64,000 bases of DNA from Ancylobacter sp. SL191. GTDB lineage: Bacteria > Pseudomonadota > Alphaproteobacteria > Rhizobiales > Xanthobacteraceae. Within the stretch, counting starts at the first letter, position 1. The number at the start of each line of letters is the position of its first letter. The translations under genes and the position numbers were made by a program. Below, one piece after another: positions 25,392 to 33,869 of the stretch. The stretch lies in contig NZ_CP113056.1 of NCBI RefSeq assembly GCF_026625645.1, positions 248,001 through 312,000 of the forward strand, read 5' to 3'. The notes beneath the pieces were generated by a model that did no database searches, was not told the origin of the DNA, and worked only from the letters and a program-made list of their open reading frames with translations.

Positions 25392-26783
25392 TCAGGCTGG
25401 AGTGGCAATGATGGGTAAGGCAGGCACGGCCAATGGCGCGCTCGCCAGCCATTCTTCCAGCCAGCGTGTATGAACGGTGCCGGTCTTTACCGCTGGATGG
25501 GTGGCAAGCGCGCGGTGCAACGGCGCCGTGGTGGGTAGCCCTTCGATCGTCAACTCTCCGAGCGCCCGGTCGAGCCGAACGATGGCGGCAGTACGGTCCT
25601 CGTCATGGGCAATGAGCTTGCCGAGCAACGAGTCGTAAAAGGGCGGAATCGTGTAGCCGGCATAGAGCAGCGTATCGAAGCGCACGCCAAAGCCACCCGG
25701 CACGGTAAGCGCGCTGACCGTGCCGGGCGAGGGCCGGAAATCGGCGGCCGGATCCTCGGCGCAGATACGCGCCTCGATCGCATGGCCCTTGAGCACGATG
25801 TCTTCCTGGTTCAGCGCCAGGGGTTCGCCCATCGCGATGCGGATCATCGCCCGCACGAGGTCCACACCCGTCACCATCTCGGTCACGGGATGCTCGACCT
25901 GAATGCGCGTGTTCATCTCGATGAAGAAGAACTCGCCGGTGGTGTCGTCGAACAGATATTCCAGCGTCCCGGCGCCGCGATAGCCGACACGCTCGGCAAG
26001 GCGCACCGCCGATGAGCACAGGGCCCTACGCTGCTCGCGCGTCAGGCAGGCGGCGGGAGCCTCCTCCCATACCTTCTGCCGGCGCCGTTGCAGCGAGCAC
26101 TCGCGCTCGAACAGATGAATGGCGCGCTCCCCGTCCCCGAGCACCTGCACCTCGATATGGCGGGCGCGGCCGATGAAGCGTTCGAGATACAGTCCGCCAT
26201 CGCCGAAGGCGGCACGGGCCTCGCCGCTCGCCTGCGGGAACTGAACGGACAGCTCAGCCTCGTCGCAGGCGACGCGGATGCCACGTCCGCCACCGCCGGC
26301 GGCCGCCTTGATCATCACCGGATAGCCGATGCGCGCGGCTTCCGACGTCGCGGTCTCGAGATCGGCGACCACGCCTTCGGTGCCGGGCACAGTCGGCACG
26401 CCGGCGGCCTGCGCCTCCTGCCGGGCGCGGGCCTTGTCGCCCATCTGGCGGATCGTCTCGGGCTTCGGGCCGACGAAGACGAGACCCGCTTTCTCCACCA
26501 TCTGCGCGAAGTCAGCATTCTCGGACAGGAAGCCATAGCCGGGATGCACCGCGTCGCAGCCGCTCTCCAGCGCCGCCTGCACCACCGCCTCCTTGTTGAG
26601 ATAGGATTTGGTGGCGTGGGCCGGGCCGACCGGGGCAACGGCATCGGCGAGCCTGGCGGCAAGCATGTCGCCATCGGCCGCGCTGACCGCCTGCACCGTT
26701 CTCAGCCCCAGCTCACGCGCCGCACGGATGATGCGCACCGCGATCTCGCCGCGGTTGGCGATGAAGATCGTCGAGATGCCCAT
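25392..26783 (-). CDS. Biotin carboxylase subunit (AccC-like) of a lactam/urea-carboxylase-type enzyme
   Basis: A 463-residue ATP-grasp enzyme that carboxylates biotin using bicarbonate and ATP. Motifs include IFIANRGEIAVRIIRAARELG, HPGYGFLSENADFA, KAAAGGGGRGIRV, ERDCSxQRR-type ECSLQRRRQKVWEEAPA, and the catalytic FIEMNTRIQVEHPVTE. The start ATG 26783 lies 2 nt after the carrier gene stop. The length equals AccC, but the operon (carrier, carboxylase, PxpB, PxpC) contains no AccA/AccD, so it is unlikely to be the housekeeping acetyl-CoA carboxylase. The arrangement matches the domains of urea carboxylase split into four proteins. Confidence 0.92.
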   Translation of the reverse strand: MGISTIFIANRGEIAVRIIRAARELGLRTVQAVSAADGDMLAARLADAVAPVGPAHATKSYLNKEAVVQAALESGCDAVHPGYGFLSENADFAQMVEKAGLVFVGPKPETIRQMGDKARARQEAQAAGVPTVPGTEGVVADLETATSEAARIGYPVMIKAAAGGGGRGIRVACDEAELSVQFPQASGEARAAFGDGGLYLERFIGRARHIEVQVLGDGERAIHLFERECSLQRRRQKVWEEAPAACLTREQRRALCSSAVRLAERVGYRGAGTLEYLFDDTTGEFFFIEMNTRIQVEHPVTEMVTGVDLVRAMIRIAMGEPLALNQEDIVLKGHAIEARICAEDPAADFRPSPGTVSALTVPGGFGVRFDTLLYAGYTIPPFYDSLLGKLIAHDEDRTAAIVRLDRALGELTIEGLPTTAPLHRALATHPAVKTGTVHTRWLEEWLASAPLAVPALPIIATPA

Positions 26784-26785
26784 GG

Positions 26786-27025
26786 TCAGGCGTCGAGATC
26801 GTAGAGCGGCTGGCCCGCCATTACCGCGTCCTCGTTCTCCACATGGAAGGCGGTGAGCGTGCCCGCCTCTTCGGCGACGACCGGCGTGAAGGACTTCATC
26901 ACTTCGATGAGGCCGATCGTGTCGCCCACGGCGACCGCATCGCCCACGGACTTGAACGCCGGCTCGCCCGGCGCGGCCGACCGGTAGAAGGTACCCGGAA
27001 GCGGTGCCTGTATCGTCTTCGCCAT
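26786..27025 (-). CDS. Biotin carboxyl carrier protein
   Basis: A 79-residue lone biotinyl domain. The biotin-acceptor lysine is in IEVMKSFTPV (usual form EAMKM), preceded by VGDAVAVGDTIG and followed by AGTLTAFHVENEDAVMAGQPL. It lacks the N-terminal linker of AccB. I chose ATG 27025 (MAKTIQAPLPG); an in-frame ATG at 27055 would add ten residues and neither has a clear ribosome binding site. It is the first gene of the minus-strand operon and faces the LysR regulator across 150 bp. Confidence 0.88.
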   Translation of the reverse strand: MAKTIQAPLPGTFYRSAAPGEPAFKSVGDAVAVGDTIGLIEVMKSFTPVVAEEAGTLTAFHVENEDAVMAGQPLYDLDA

Positions 27026-27105
27026 CACGGTGCGTCCATTCAAACTGCGGATCATCGATGGCCGAAGAGTTGCAAAAGACGCTGCGAACGAGAAATAGCA
27101 TTAAG

Positions 27106-27127
27106 GAATTTGGGACATCAGAAATTC
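27106..27127. promoter_or_regulatory. Candidate LysR-type operator
   Basis: An interrupted inverted repeat, GAATTT-N10-AAATTC, lies in the divergent gap between the carboxylase operon and the LysR gene. Spacing and position suit a LysR-type regulator site; assignment to this regulator is inference. Confidence 0.4.
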
Positions 27128-27175
27128 AGATAGCATCGTGAAACCTAGCCTCGCCGGCTGGCTTCGAGGACCGCC

Positions 27176-28138
27176 ATGTCGATTTCGCTGAAGCAGATCC
27201 GCTACTTCGTCGCAGCCGCCGAAACCGGGCGGATCAGCCAGGCCGCCGTCGAACTGAATGTCTCGCAGTCTGCGGTCACCGCCGCGATCCAGCAGCTGGA
27301 GGGGATGCTGGGGGCGCGGCTGCTCGACCGGACTCCCACAGGGGTGAGCGTGACGCTTGAGGGCAGCCGTTTTCTGTCCCAGGGACGTCAGATCCTGACA
27401 GCGGTGGCCGAGGCGGTGCGCGACGCCCGCCATTCGACCGACGAGATTTCCGGCACGGTCCGCGTCGGCGTGACCTATACCGTCTCCGGCTATTTCCTCC
27501 CGCGCCATCAGATGCGCTTCCAGTCGAGCTTTCCCGGCATCTCCATCGAATTGTTCGAGGCGCCGCGCTCGGTGGTGGAGCAGGCTCTGGTCGACGGGGC
27601 TCTGGATGTCGCGGTTCTGCTGGTTTCCAATCTCAACAACCGCGAGGATCTCGCCAGCCAGCTGCTGCTGCGCTCGGCGCGCCGGCTGTGGCTGGCGCCG
27701 TCACATCCGCTGACCCGGCCGGAGCGGGTCTCCCTCGCCGATGTGGCGCGCTACCCTTATGTCATGCTGACCGTCGACGAGGCCAAGCACACGGCCCTGC
27801 GCTACTGGACCGCGCTGGGACTTGAGCCCCGCACGATCTTCCGCACCTCCTCGGTGGAGGCCGTGCGCTCCATGGTCGGCGGAGGCATGGGGATCACCGT
27901 GCTGTCCGACCTGATCTACCGGCCGTGGTCGCTGGAGGGGCAGCGTATCGAACTGCGCGATCTGGCCGACGAGGTGCCGAGCATGGATGTGGGCCTGGCA
28001 TGGCGGCGCGACGCCAGCTTTACCGCGGCGACGCGGGCGTTCTGCGATTTCCTGCGCTTTGCCGTGGCCGGCGACAGTGCCGGCCGTTCGGCGTCTTCGG
28101 ACGAGTCACGCGGTCGGACGGGTGCCATCGAAATTTAA
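27176..28138 (+). CDS. LysR family transcriptional regulator
   Basis: A 320-residue LysR regulator. The N-terminal winged helix-turn-helix reads SLKQIRYFVAAAETGRISQAAVELNVSQSAVTAAIQQLE; the effector domain contains GTVRVGVTYTVSGYFLP, VDGALDVAVLLVSN and MVGGGMGITVLSD. It is divergent from the biotin-dependent carboxylase operon and 87 nt before pxpA, so it probably controls both arms in response to the pathway substrate. The effector is unknown. Confidence 0.93.
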   Translation: MSISLKQIRYFVAAAETGRISQAAVELNVSQSAVTAAIQQLEGMLGARLLDRTPTGVSVTLEGSRFLSQGRQILTAVAEAVRDARHSTDEISGTVRVGVTYTVSGYFLPRHQMRFQSSFPGISIELFEAPRSVVEQALVDGALDVAVLLVSNLNNREDLASQLLLRSARRLWLAPSHPLTRPERVSLADVARYPYVMLTVDEAKHTALRYWTALGLEPRTIFRTSSVEAVRSMVGGGMGITVLSDLIYRPWSLEGQRIELRDLADEVPSMDVGLAWRRDASFTAATRAFCDFLRFAVAGDSAGRSASSDESRGRTGAIEI

Positions 28139-28225
28139 GATATCCGCTTCCGTTTAATACGATTTGACGCTTACCACCTGGCGTCGTCACGCTTCGCCGG
28201 TCATCAGGCAAGTGGAGCGCGGGGC

Positions 28226-28951
28226 ATGGGTGTCGTCATCAATTGCGACATGGGCGAGGGGTTCGGCCTGTATCGCTGCGGCGACGATGCCGGCATCATG
28301 CCGCATATCAATATCGGTAACGTCGCCTGCGGTTTCCATGCCTCCGACCCGATGGTGATGCGCGAGACGGTGCGTCTGGCTGTCGCGAATGGTGTGGCGG
28401 TGGGCGCGCACCCGTCCTTTCCGGACCTGCAGGGCTTTGGCCGTCGCGACATGGCGATGACGCGGGAGGAACTCGCTGCCTGCGTCCTCTACCAGATCGG
28501 CGCGCTGAAGGCGTTCCTGGACGATGCCGGCCTGAAGCTCAATCATGTGAAGCCGCACGGTGCGCTCTACGGCGCCGCGATGCGCCGCGAAGAGGTGGCG
28601 CAGGCCGTGGCCGACGCCGCCCTGGTTTATGGCGTCCCGGTGATCGGCATGGCCGGCACGCTGCACGAAGAAGTCTATCGCAGCCGAGGCCTCGCCTTCG
28701 TCTCGGAATACTATGCCGATCTCGACTACGATTCCGCGGGCGCGCTGCTGATCACCCGCGCGCATGCGGCGCGCGATCCCGTGGAGGCGGCGCGGCGGGC
28801 GGTGCGGATGCTGACGGACGGCAAAGCGACCACCATCGACGGCCGTGACTTCGACATGAAGGCCGATACGATTTGCATCCACTCCGACACGCCGAACGCG
28901 GTGGAGTTGGCGCGCGTCTTGAAAGAGTCGGTGCGGCCTTGGCTTGCCTGA
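28226..28951 (+). CDS. pxpA: PxpA / LamB-YcsF family protein (5-oxoprolinase subunit A)
   Basis: A 241-residue LamB/YcsF protein, the subunit that together with PxpB and PxpC forms bacterial 5-oxoprolinase. Family motifs are complete: INCDMGEGFGLYRCGDDAG, GNVACGFHASDP, GAHPSFPDLQGFGRRDM, LNHVKPHGALYG and ALLITRAHAA. A GGAG lies before the ATG. Unlike E. coli ybgJKL-ybgL clusters, it is split from pxpB/pxpC by the regulator and lies on the opposite strand. Its association with a biotin carboxylase and carrier suggests a lactam substrate activated by carboxylation; that is inference. Confidence 0.92.
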   Translation: MGVVINCDMGEGFGLYRCGDDAGIMPHINIGNVACGFHASDPMVMRETVRLAVANGVAVGAHPSFPDLQGFGRRDMAMTREELAACVLYQIGALKAFLDDAGLKLNHVKPHGALYGAAMRREEVAQAVADAALVYGVPVIGMAGTLHEEVYRSRGLAFVSEYYADLDYDSAGALLITRAHAARDPVEAARRAVRMLTDGKATTIDGRDFDMKADTICIHSDTPNAVELARVLKESVRPWLA

Positions 28952-29069
28952 CCCCATCCTCACCTGCGCGTCGCGCCCAGGGCGCGGCGGCGGCGTGCGG
29001 GAGCCGTGCCTGTTGAACCCACCGCGGCGCGTCCGGAAGACGTCCGCATTTGGATCGGAGGAGCGTGAC

Positions 29070-30029
29070 ATGCGTGCCAGCTACTCGACCAATCAGGCGG
29101 CGCCGATGCAGAGGCGCCAGTTCTGGCAGACGGCCGTCTCCAGCACATATTTTCCGCTCGATCTGCGGTTCGCCTCCGGAGACACTTTCACCGGCAGCCT
29201 CGGCGCCTGGTCGCTGGGACCGATCTCCGTCTCGCGCAACGTGTCCGACGGGCTGCTCTATCGCCGTCATGAGCGCCACCTGGTCGCCGAACGCGAGGAA
29301 AGCTATCTCATCACTGTCCCCGAACTGGCCGAGATCCGTTTCGAGCAGGACGGGCGGCAAGTGCAGTGCCGGCCGGGTGCCTTCCTGATCGAGCGCAGCC
29401 ATCTGCCCTATGAGTTCAGCCACAGCGATCCGGCCGCGCTCTGGGTGATGAAGGTGCCGAGCGCGGTGCTGCGGGCCCGCATTGCCCGGCCGGAGCGCCT
29501 TGCCACGCTTCAGTTCGACGCCAGCCGCGCCGTGGGCGCCATGTTCGTCGATATGCTGCGCCTGACCGGGGCGCGCATTGATGAGATGGACGAACCAGCC
29601 CGCGCGCTGCTTGGCAAGCAGCTCGTCGATCTGCTCGCCATGGCGATCGAGGCGGACGAACGGGTGCTCGCCGGGAACTCCTCGACGGTGCGCAACGCTC
29701 ATCTGCACCGCTGCGAGCATTTCATTCGCACGCGGCTCGGCGACATGCGGCTGTCGCCGCAACTGGTGGCCGAAGGTTGCGGCATCTCCGTGCGCTATTT
29801 GCACCAGATCTTCGAGGCCGAGGGCATTACCGTCGGCGCCTATATCCGCAACCAGCGGCTGCTCGCCAGCGACGCGATGCTGCGCGACCCGCATTGCCGC
29901 AAGTCGATTTCCGAAATTGCCTATGAATGGGGCTTCGGCGACCAGGCTCAGTTCAGTCGCAATTACCGCGCCCGCTTCGGCTGCACGCCGAGCGAGGCGC
30001 GTGCCGTTTCCCGTTCTCCCGCAAACTGA
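29070..30029 (+). CDS. AraC family transcriptional regulator
   Basis: A 319-residue regulator. The N-terminal half is a cupin-like sensing domain of the AraC_binding_2 type (GAWSLGPISVSRN, ESYLITVPELAE, RPGAFLIERSHLPYEF). The C-terminal half is the double helix-turn-helix: LVAEGCGISVRYLHQIFEAEG, then SISEIAYEWGFGDQAQFSRNYRARFGCTPSEAR. ATG 29070 has GGAGGAG upstream; an in-frame extension to 28944 lacks one. It lies between pxpA and the aminotransferase and probably activates the downstream catabolic genes. Confidence 0.92.
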   Translation: MRASYSTNQAAPMQRRQFWQTAVSSTYFPLDLRFASGDTFTGSLGAWSLGPISVSRNVSDGLLYRRHERHLVAEREESYLITVPELAEIRFEQDGRQVQCRPGAFLIERSHLPYEFSHSDPAALWVMKVPSAVLRARIARPERLATLQFDASRAVGAMFVDMLRLTGARIDEMDEPARALLGKQLVDLLAMAIEADERVLAGNSSTVRNAHLHRCEHFIRTRLGDMRLSPQLVAEGCGISVRYLHQIFEAEGITVGAYIRNQRLLASDAMLRDPHCRKSISEIAYEWGFGDQAQFSRNYRARFGCTPSEARAVSRSPAN

Positions 30030-30072
30030 TCGCGGGAGCCCATCGTCTCCGTCCTGCCCGAAGGTTCCGAGC

Positions 30073-31452
30073 ATGCTGTCGAACTCGCTGCACAGTCTGG
30101 ACGTCGCCCATCACATTCATCCGGTCACCAATCTGCGCCGGCATGAACGCCAGGGGCCGATCGTCATCGACCGCGGCGCGGGCATCTATGTCTATGACGA
30201 CGAGGGCCGCGAATATCTCGAGGCCATGGCGGGGTTGTGGAGCGTCGGTGTCGGCTTCGGCGAGCCTCGCCTTGTCGCCGCGGCGACAAGGCAGCTGGAG
30301 AAGCTGCCCTATTACCATGTGTTCTCGCAAAAAGCGCATGCGCCCTCGGCGCTGCTCGCCACCAAGCTGGCAGAGATCGGTCCCGCGGGGCTCGATCGCG
30401 TCTTCTTCACCAATTCCGGCGGCGAGGCCAACGACACCGTCATCAAGTTCGTCTGGTATTACAACAACGCGCTGGGCCGGCCGGAGAAGAAGAAGTTCAT
30501 CTCGCGCGAAGGCGCCTATCACGGCATCACCATTGCCGCCGCGAGCCTCACCGGGCTCGCTGGAAACCAGAAGGGCTTCGACCTGCCGCTGCCCTTCGCT
30601 CGGCACGTATCGCGCCCACACTATTACCGTAACGGTCTGCCGGGGGAGAGCGAGGCCGCCTTCGTGGAGCGGCTTGGCCAGGAACTCGAGGACATGATCC
30701 TCGCGGAGGGACCGGAGACGGTCGCCGCCTTCATCGGCGAGCCGCTGATGGGCGCGGGCGGGGTCATCGTACCGCCCGCGGGATATTGGCAGAAGGTACA
30801 GGAGATCTGCCGGAAGTATGATGTCCTGGTCATCGCCGATGAAGTGATCAACGGCTTCGGCCGGCTCGGCACGATGTTCGGCTGCGAAGCGCTTGGCATC
30901 GCGCCGGACATTCTTGTCTGCTCCAAGCAGATCACTTCCTCCTACCAGCCGCTCGCCGCCATCCTGATGAAGGACGACATCTTCCAGCCCATCGCGGATT
31001 ATTCCGAGAAGCTCGGCGTGTTCGGTCATGGCTACACGACGGGGGCTCATCCGGTCGCGACGGCCGTGGCGCTGGAGAACCTCGCCATCATCGAGGAGCG
31101 CGGCCTCGTCGCCCGCGCCGCCGCCATGGGCGAGTATATGCGCGCCGGCCTTGCCCGCTTCGCCGACCATCCGCTGGTGGGCGAGGTGCGCGGCATGGGC
31201 CTCATCGCCGCGGTGGAGCTGGTGGCGGACAAGGCGACCAAAGCGCGGTTCGACCCGGTCGGCAAGGTCGGGCTGCGGCTGTTCGACCGCGCGCACGATC
31301 ACGGCCTGATCATCCGCGCCATCGGCGACTCGATTGCCTTCTGCCCGCCGATGATCATCACCGAGGCGGAGATCGACGAGTTGTTGCGCCGGTTCACGCT
31401 CACGCTCGACGACATCACCAGCTGGGTCAACGCCGGCATGCCGGACGCCTGA
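30073..31452 (+). CDS. Class III (omega) aminotransferase
   Basis: A 459-residue PLP enzyme that moves the amino group from an omega-amino acid or diamine to a keto acid. It carries VFFTNSGGEANDTVIK, SREGAYHGITIAAASLTG, the cofactor Asp in LVIADEVINGFGRLG, and the PLP lysine in CSKQITSSYQPLAA. The closest familiar types are putrescine/beta-alanine/6-aminohexanoate:pyruvate aminotransferases. GAAGG lies 8 nt before ATG 30073. Its place before an ATP-dependent ring-opening enzyme pair suggests it deaminates the omega-amino acid released from a lactam; the exact substrate cannot be read. Confidence 0.92.
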   Translation: MLSNSLHSLDVAHHIHPVTNLRRHERQGPIVIDRGAGIYVYDDEGREYLEAMAGLWSVGVGFGEPRLVAAATRQLEKLPYYHVFSQKAHAPSALLATKLAEIGPAGLDRVFFTNSGGEANDTVIKFVWYYNNALGRPEKKKFISREGAYHGITIAAASLTGLAGNQKGFDLPLPFARHVSRPHYYRNGLPGESEAAFVERLGQELEDMILAEGPETVAAFIGEPLMGAGGVIVPPAGYWQKVQEICRKYDVLVIADEVINGFGRLGTMFGCEALGIAPDILVCSKQITSSYQPLAAILMKDDIFQPIADYSEKLGVFGHGYTTGAHPVATAVALENLAIIEERGLVARAAAMGEYMRAGLARFADHPLVGEVRGMGLIAAVELVADKATKARFDPVGKVGLRLFDRAHDHGLIIRAIGDSIAFCPPMIITEAEIDELLRRFTLTLDDITSWVNAGMPDA

Positions 31453-31840
31453 TCCCCGCACGCGTGCATCTGCCGCCATCTGCCACGAGCGTCCCCGGGG
31501 ATGCTTCCGCCTGCCATCCGACGGGGCGGCGGGGCCCTGCGCTCGTCCTGGATTCCCTCGCCACGGGTATGTCGCCATGCGCCTTGAACCATATGACAGC
31601 GCCCAATCAATAGGCAGGTCTGGCGGTCGCCTGGAAGATGGTCGTTCTGCGCTCTGTGGCGCAAATCTTTCTGCACTCAGCGTCAAGAACCCCAGCCGCA
31701 AAGCACGTCTAATCCCGTCGACTGCTCCGACATTCCGCCGCTGGCCGACTGGGGACGAGGGTTGGGATCACCGATCCAACCGCTCGCTCGCCGGGATGTG
31801 GCGCGCGGACAGGGGAGCGCGTGCGAAAGGAAGCGCTGCC
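31453..31840 (+). other. Intergenic leader before hyuA, nothing assigned
   Basis: 388 bp between the aminotransferase and hyuA. It includes a less GC-rich section (about 31590-31690) and a frame open into hyuA from 31577, but the upstream residues have no family similarity I recognise. I see no convincing sigma-70 or sigma-54 promoter, hairpin or RNA. A separate hyuA promoter could lie here. Confidence 0.3.
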
Positions 31841-33865
31841 GTGCAGAATCTCCGCGTGGCCGTCGACGTCGGCGGCACCTTCACCGACATCTGCATCATG
31901 GATGAGGCGACCGGCCTCATCCGTATCGAGAAGACGTCCTCCACCCGCGATCCCATCGACGGGATCATGAGCGGTGTCGAGAAAGCCGGTATCGACCTTT
32001 CGCAGGTCGCGCTGTTCTCGCATGGCACCACGGTGGCCACCAATGCGCTGATCACCCGCCGACTGCCCCGCGCCGCCGTGGTGTCGACCAAGGGCTTTCG
32101 CGACGTCATCGAGATCCGCCGCGCCAACAAGGAAGACCTCTGGGACGTCTACAAGGACGTGGTGCCACCCTATGTGCCGCGCCGCGACCGGCTCACCGTG
32201 CCCGAGCGTATCGACGCGGCCGGACGCATCGTCGAGCCGCTGGACGAGGACGCCGCCCGCGATGTCGCCCGCATCCTGAAGAAGCGCGGCGTCGCCACCA
32301 TCGCCGTGTGCTTCATGAACGCCTATCTCAACGGCGCCAACGAGCAGCGCATGCGCGAGATACTGAAGGAGGCGATGCCGGATATTCCGGTCTCCATCTC
32401 ATCGCAGGTGCTGCCCGAAATCTTCGAGCACGAGCGCTTTTCCACGACCGTGGCGAACGCCGTCGTCAGCCCCGTGGTGGTCGACTACACGACAAGGCTC
32501 GGCGAGCGTCTGGCCGATGGCGGCTACACCCGCGACCTCCTGCTGCTGCACACCGGCGGCGGCGTGATGACGCCAGCCAGCGTGAAGGATTTTGCCGCCC
32601 GCCTCGCCGGATCGGGCATCGCGGCGGGGGCCATCGCCAGCCGCTACATCGCCGGTCTGTGCGGTTTCCCCCACTCCATCGGCCTCGATATGGGGGGCAC
32701 CTCCACCGACGTGTCGCTCGCCTATAATGGCCAGTCGCGCGTCACCAAGGACTGGCATATCGAGTTCGGTTACCCGATCCGCTTTTCCTCCATCGAGGTG
32801 CTCACCATCGGCGCCGGTGGCGGCTCGCTGGCCTGGACCGATCCCGCCGGCGGCCTGCGCAATGGCCCCCAGTCGGCGGGCGCGTTTCCCGGTCCTGCCT
32901 GCTATGGCAACGGCAACACGCAGCCCACCAACACCGACGCCAATGTCACGCTCGGCCGCCTCGGCACCTCGCTGGCCGGCGGCAAGGTGCAGCTCGATCC
33001 GGAACTCGCCCGCCATTCGGTGGAGGAAGGCGTCGCCAAGCCGTTCGGCCTTGGCTTGCACGAGGCCGCGGACGCGATCGTCCGGGTCGCCAATGCCAAC
33101 ATGTCGGATGCGGTGCGGCTGATCTCGATCTCGCGCGGCTACGACCCGCGCGATTTTGCCCTCGTCGCCTTTGGCGGCGCCGGTGCGCTGCACGGGGTCG
33201 ATGTCGCCCGCGAACTCGCCATTCCCGTGGTGATCGTGCCGCCCAATCCCGGTGTCACCTCGGCCCTGGGTTGTCTGCTGGTCGACATGCAGCACGATTT
33301 CTCGCAAAGCTGCATGGTCGCCGCCGATGAGGCCGACCCGGCCGCCATCGAGGCCCAGTTCGCCGCGCTGGAGCGCGAAGCGATGGAGCGGCTGACGCAT
33401 GAGGGCGTCACTGAAGCCGACATCGTACTGCAGCGCTCCATCGACATGATGTATCGCGGCCAGTGGCGATCCCTTGCGGTCAATGCGCCGCGCCCGATCG
33501 GCGCCATTGCCGATCTGGTCGACCACTTCCACGCCGAACATAAGCGTGAATACAACTTCCGCCGTGACGACGCGCCGGTGAGCTTCTTCCGCCTCAATCT
33601 CAAGGCGATCGGCGTCGTGCCCAAGGCAGAGCTGGCCGTGCATACGCCCACCGGCGCCACACCCCTGCCCTCCTCCCACCGCCGCGTCTGGTTCGACGGC
33701 GAGGGTCTCGACACGCCGGTCTACGACCGCGACGAACTGCCCTGCGGTTTCGTCTTCGAGGGGCCGGCCATCGTCGAGCAGCTCGATTCCACCACCGTCG
33801 TCCCGCCGGGCGCGCGCGCCGAAGTCGACAAGTTCCTCAACATCATCATCCGTGTGAAGGGCTGA
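31841..33865 (+). CDS. hyuA: Hydantoinase/oxoprolinase subunit A (ATP-dependent amide/lactam hydrolase)
   Basis: A 674-residue ATP-binding subunit of the N-methylhydantoinase/5-oxoprolinase/acetone-carboxylase superfamily. The ASKHA-type phosphate loop VAVDVGGTFTDICIMD opens the protein; further motifs are FSHGTTVATNALITRR, GLDMGGTSTDVSL, TIGAGGGSLAW and FGGAGALHG. GTG 31841 is chosen because AAAGGAAG lies 8 nt upstream; ATG 31796 is the alternative. hyuB follows 4 nt later. Caprolactamase, 5-oxoprolinase and N-methylhydantoinase all have this design: ATP-driven opening of a cyclic amide. The neighbouring omega-aminotransferase favours a simple lactam. Confidence 0.92.
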   Translation: MQNLRVAVDVGGTFTDICIMDEATGLIRIEKTSSTRDPIDGIMSGVEKAGIDLSQVALFSHGTTVATNALITRRLPRAAVVSTKGFRDVIEIRRANKEDLWDVYKDVVPPYVPRRDRLTVPERIDAAGRIVEPLDEDAARDVARILKKRGVATIAVCFMNAYLNGANEQRMREILKEAMPDIPVSISSQVLPEIFEHERFSTTVANAVVSPVVVDYTTRLGERLADGGYTRDLLLLHTGGGVMTPASVKDFAARLAGSGIAAGAIASRYIAGLCGFPHSIGLDMGGTSTDVSLAYNGQSRVTKDWHIEFGYPIRFSSIEVLTIGAGGGSLAWTDPAGGLRNGPQSAGAFPGPACYGNGNTQPTNTDANVTLGRLGTSLAGGKVQLDPELARHSVEEGVAKPFGLGLHEAADAIVRVANANMSDAVRLISISRGYDPRDFALVAFGGAGALHGVDVARELAIPVVIVPPNPGVTSALGCLLVDMQHDFSQSCMVAADEADPAAIEAQFAALEREAMERLTHEGVTEADIVLQRSIDMMYRGQWRSLAVNAPRPIGAIADLVDHFHAEHKREYNFRRDDAPVSFFRLNLKAIGVVPKAELAVHTPTGATPLPSSHRRVWFDGEGLDTPVYDRDELPCGFVFEGPAIVEQLDSTTVVPPGARAEVDKFLNIIIRVKG

Positions 33866-33869
33866 GACG

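Noticed and set aside
25392..27025. Housekeeping acetyl-CoA carboxylase accB-accC
   Set aside because: The carrier lacks the AccB N-terminal part and the operon continues into pxpB-pxpC rather than standing alone; no accA or accD nearby.
31577..31840. An 88-residue N-terminal extension of HyuA, and a sigma-54 promoter at about 31658-31676
   Set aside because: The extension has no family similarity and GTG 31841 has a good ribosome binding site. The GG and GC elements are 13 nt apart instead of 10.
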